A stretch of DNA of 64,000 bases from Nonomuraea sediminis (GTDB taxonomy: Bacteria > Actinomycetota > Actinomycetes > Streptosporangiales > Streptosporangiaceae): contig NZ_JAHDTI010000021.1 of the NCBI RefSeq assembly GCF_018531495.1, forward strand, positions 107,800-171,799. The letters are read 5' to 3'. The stretch's first letter is position 1; every line of letters begins with the position of its first letter. Both the position numbers and the translations under genes were made by a program. Positions 62,061 through 64,000 of this stretch are shown one piece after another. The notes beneath the pieces are model-generated. The model was given only the letters and a program-made list of their open reading frames with translations, had not been told where the DNA came from and did not search any database.

Positions 62061-63059
62061 GTGGCCATCGACCTGATCACCAGGGCACGGGCGGGGGACG
62101 GCGAGGCGTTCCGCGAGCTGACCGAGCCGCATCGGCGGGAGCTCCAGGTGTACTGCTACCGGATGCTCGGATCCTTCCAGGACGCCGAGGACGTCCTCCA
62201 GGACACGCTGGTGGCCGCCTGGCAGGGCCTCGGCGGCTTCGAGGGGCGCGCCTCGCTGCGTACCTGGCTCTACCGGATCGCCACCAACCGATGCCTCAAC
62301 GCGCTTCGCTCGGCCGGCCGACGCCCCGCCGCGGAGTGGGGCATCCCCGAGGTCGAACCGCCCGAGCCTTCCCGGCTCGGCGAGATCGTCTGGCTCGAGC
62401 CCTTCCCCGACACGCTCCTCGAGGGCGGGATCGACGTGCCGCTCGGCCCCGAGGCCCGCTACGAACGGACCGAGGCCATCTCCCTCGCGTTCGTGACCGC
62501 GCTGCAGGTGCTGCCGGGCAGCCAGGTCGCCGTGCTCATCCTGCGCGACGTGCTCGGCTACCACGCGGCCGAAGTGGCCGACATGCTCGGCACGACCGTC
62601 GAGTCGGTCAACAGCGCACTCAAACGGGCCCGCACCGGGCTGCAGCGCCGCCTGCCGGCGGGCGGCGAACCGCCTCCCGCCGCCGATTCACCCGCCGAGC
62701 AGGCGCTCGTGGCGAGGTTCGTCCGCGCGTACGAGTCCGGCGACATCGACGCGCTGATCGCCCTGCTCACCGACGACGTCCGCGTCTCCATGCCGCCGGT
62801 GCCTCTCGAATACCTCGGCCGCGACGCCGCAGCCCGCTTCTACGCGAGTGTCATGCCCCCGGGCAGGACCTATGACCTCGTGCCCACCCGGGCCAACGGC
62901 CAGCCGGCGTTCGGTACCTACCTGCGCGCGCCCGACGGCACCCGCCGCGGGGCCGGCCTGCTCGTCCTCACCCTGGCCGGCGACCGGGTCAGCGCCGTCG
63001 TCCGCTTCGACAACGGCGTGCTGCCCTGGTTCGGGCTGCCGCGCTCGCTGCCCGGCTGA
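62061..63059 (+). CDS. ECF sigma factor with SnoaL-like C-terminal domain (SigJ-type)
   Basis: A 332-residue sigma-70-family factor. Region 2 is YCYRMLGSFQDAEDVLQDTL and RTWLYRIATNRCLNALR; region 4 is LPGSQVAVLILRDVLGYHAA followed by TTVESVNSALKRAR. Residues ~215-332 are a SnoaL/NTF2-like domain, which in such ECF groups replaces an anti-sigma factor as the regulator. GTG 62061 has GGAGG upstream. It probably controls the divergent SDR and others. Confidence 0.92.
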   Translation: MAIDLITRARAGDGEAFRELTEPHRRELQVYCYRMLGSFQDAEDVLQDTLVAAWQGLGGFEGRASLRTWLYRIATNRCLNALRSAGRRPAAEWGIPEVEPPEPSRLGEIVWLEPFPDTLLEGGIDVPLGPEARYERTEAISLAFVTALQVLPGSQVAVLILRDVLGYHAAEVADMLGTTVESVNSALKRARTGLQRRLPAGGEPPPAADSPAEQALVARFVRAYESGDIDALIALLTDDVRVSMPPVPLEYLGRDAAARFYASVMPPGRTYDLVPTRANGQPAFGTYLRAPDGTRRGAGLLVLTLAGDRVSAVVRFDNGVLPWFGLPRSLPG

Positions 63060-63103
63060 CGGCCTCATGGGTGGTACGGCATGCCGTACCGGATCGTCCG
63101 GGG

Positions 63104-63502
63104 TCAGCGGGGGAGGCGGCGGCCGGTGCCGACGCAGCGGCGCAGGCGCATGCCGCTGGGACGGATCGGGGCGTTCTGCTCGAGGCAGGCGACGAGGGCG
63201 GCGGCGGTGCGCGCGTCGGAGAGGATGCGCTGGACCGCCTCGCCGTCCTCGGGGAGCTGGCCGCGCTCGGCGAGCTCGTGCTTGACGAACTCGAGCGGGT
63301 TCGGCGCGCCGACCGTGTCGGCGGCGACCGTGGCGCGGGCGGCGGTCAGCAGGCGCAGGTAGTGGGTCCGCAGGACAGCCTCGCGCATCCGGGCGTGTTC
63401 GAGGTCGTCGATCAGAGTCCGGGCGATGCGAAGCAGGTCACCGGCGCTGGTCGCCTCGTCGTTGAGGAAGGCGCGGATGTCGTCGAACTCCGAGCGTGTC
63501 AT
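63104..63502 (-). CDS. hypothetical helical protein
   Basis: A 132-residue mostly helical protein: TRSEFDDIRAFLNDEATS, LRIARTLIDDLEHARMREAV, LRTHYLRLLTAARATVAAD. No known motif. ATG 63502 has GGAGGTG seven bases upstream. It is the last protein gene before the rRNA operon and points away from it. Confidence 0.72.
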   Translation of the reverse strand: MTRSEFDDIRAFLNDEATSAGDLLRIARTLIDDLEHARMREAVLRTHYLRLLTAARATVAADTVGAPNPLEFVKHELAERGQLPEDGEAVQRILSDARTAAALVACLEQNAPIRPSGMRLRRCVGTGRRLPR

Positions 63503-63983
63503 TGCGGACACCTCCAAAGGGCGCAGTGTGCTCGTAGGTACTTCGTACCGGGGGGCGATTGCGGATGACTTGATGTCGGCTTGCTTGGGCTTGAGCGGTA
63601 GGTGAGAGACGTGAGGTTTGAGGATTCGGTGGGGAGGGAAGGACAAGGGGATTACGTGTGTGGCACCGAGTGGGCCTCGAGTGCTGATACAGTTGCTCTC
63701 GCGGGAACGCCCTGGTGTCCTTGGACGCCCGCATCCCACCTCCTCTGGTCTGTCCGGCGGGCTTCATGCTGTCCGGGTTGCTGGGGAGTGGGTGGGGGTC
63801 GCAGCAATTTGACACAAATTGAAGCGGCTGAAACACTAAAGACACAACGAAATGAACGCCTCTCGCGGTTCCGGGGAGTACGCGTCCGTTTCTTGAGAAC
63901 TCAACAGTGTGTTAAAAGCCAGTGCATGATTTTCATGCAACACCTCGTCTAATTTGGCGAAGTATTGCTGGGTTTCAAACATC
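63503..63983 (+). promoter_or_regulatory. rRNA operon leader and promoter region
   Basis: About 480 bp without a gene. TTGACA (63809-63814) with AACACT 17 bp downstream is a likely rrn promoter. TTGAGAACTCAACAG (63893-63907) is the conserved actinomycete pre-16S leader box. TGCATGA/TCATGCA (63923-63939) is a hairpin likely used in processing. Upstream promoters (for example TACAGT near 63688) are possible. Confidence 0.75.
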
Positions 63984-64000
63984 TTTTGGAGAGTTTGATC
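63984..64000 (+). rRNA. rrs: 16S rRNA, first bases only
   Basis: TTTTGGAGAGTTTGATC at the window end is the conserved 5' end of bacterial 16S rRNA. The rest lies outside the window. Confidence 0.92.

Overview
The window is high-GC DNA from an actinomycete. GTG and TTG starts are common. It carries a WhiB7-type regulator, a mycoredoxin, an AdnAB helicase-nuclease, UvrD2 and a UPF0182 protein, and it ends at the first bases of a 16S rRNA gene with an actinomycete-style leader. The gene content and low-complexity insertions fit a Streptosporangiaceae-type filamentous actinomycete (Nonomuraea or a relative). That family placement is inference.

Positions 1-10.1 kb hold the 3' part of a CDP-glycerol glycerophosphotransferase-like gene, an SGNH esterase, a secreted serine hydrolase and the adnA-adnB pair for double-strand-break resection. 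At 10.0-15.2 kb lies a four-gene operon on the minus strand: ATP-grasp ligase, two IucA/IucC synthetases and a PLP decarboxylase. A DtxR/IdeR-type iron box sits in front of it. The enzyme set matches that of the vibrioferrin pathway of Gram-negative bacteria. The operon lies inside a block (adnAB, nudC, mrx1, uvrD2, whiB7, ABC1 kinase, ThiF-like, DUF2342, YlbL-like protease, UPF0182) that from memory is also clustered in mycobacteria, so it looks like an insertion.

Positions 15.3-38.8 kb carry the rest of that block plus an Rrf2 regulator/MFS exporter pair with shared operators, an acyl-CoA thioesterase, enoyl-CoA hydratase, a YgjP-like metallopeptidase, MoaE and an initiator tRNA. The whiB7 leader (23.57-24.04 kb) has all the parts of a transcription attenuator: a promoter with an A/T-rich element, an upstream ORF, a candidate antiterminator and a strong terminator. 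Several intergenic stretches here are degenerate short tandem repeats.

Positions 38.8-57 kb are more accessory: DUF488, RidA and a divergent WYL regulator, an integrase relic, a PHP phosphoesterase, a DUF1877-like protein, an Mth938-like protein, a stand-alone UMP kinase, a Trypco2 protein, APH-family kinases, a secreted M1 peptidase and a secreted phospholipase-D-like protein. A LacI-controlled sugar locus follows, whose ABC transporter has been reduced by a deletion to the start of the binding protein fused to the end of a permease, next to an intact GH-A glycosidase.

Positions 57-64 kb carry a truncated haemoglobin, KdpD/KdpE, two small proteins, an SDR divergent from an ECF sigma factor with a SnoaL-like tail, a hypothetical gene, and the rRNA leader with the first bases of 16S rRNA. 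Many genes are tightly packed: several convergent pairs share their stop codons, and several starts sit 6-7 nt behind a TANNNT box, which suggests leaderless transcripts.
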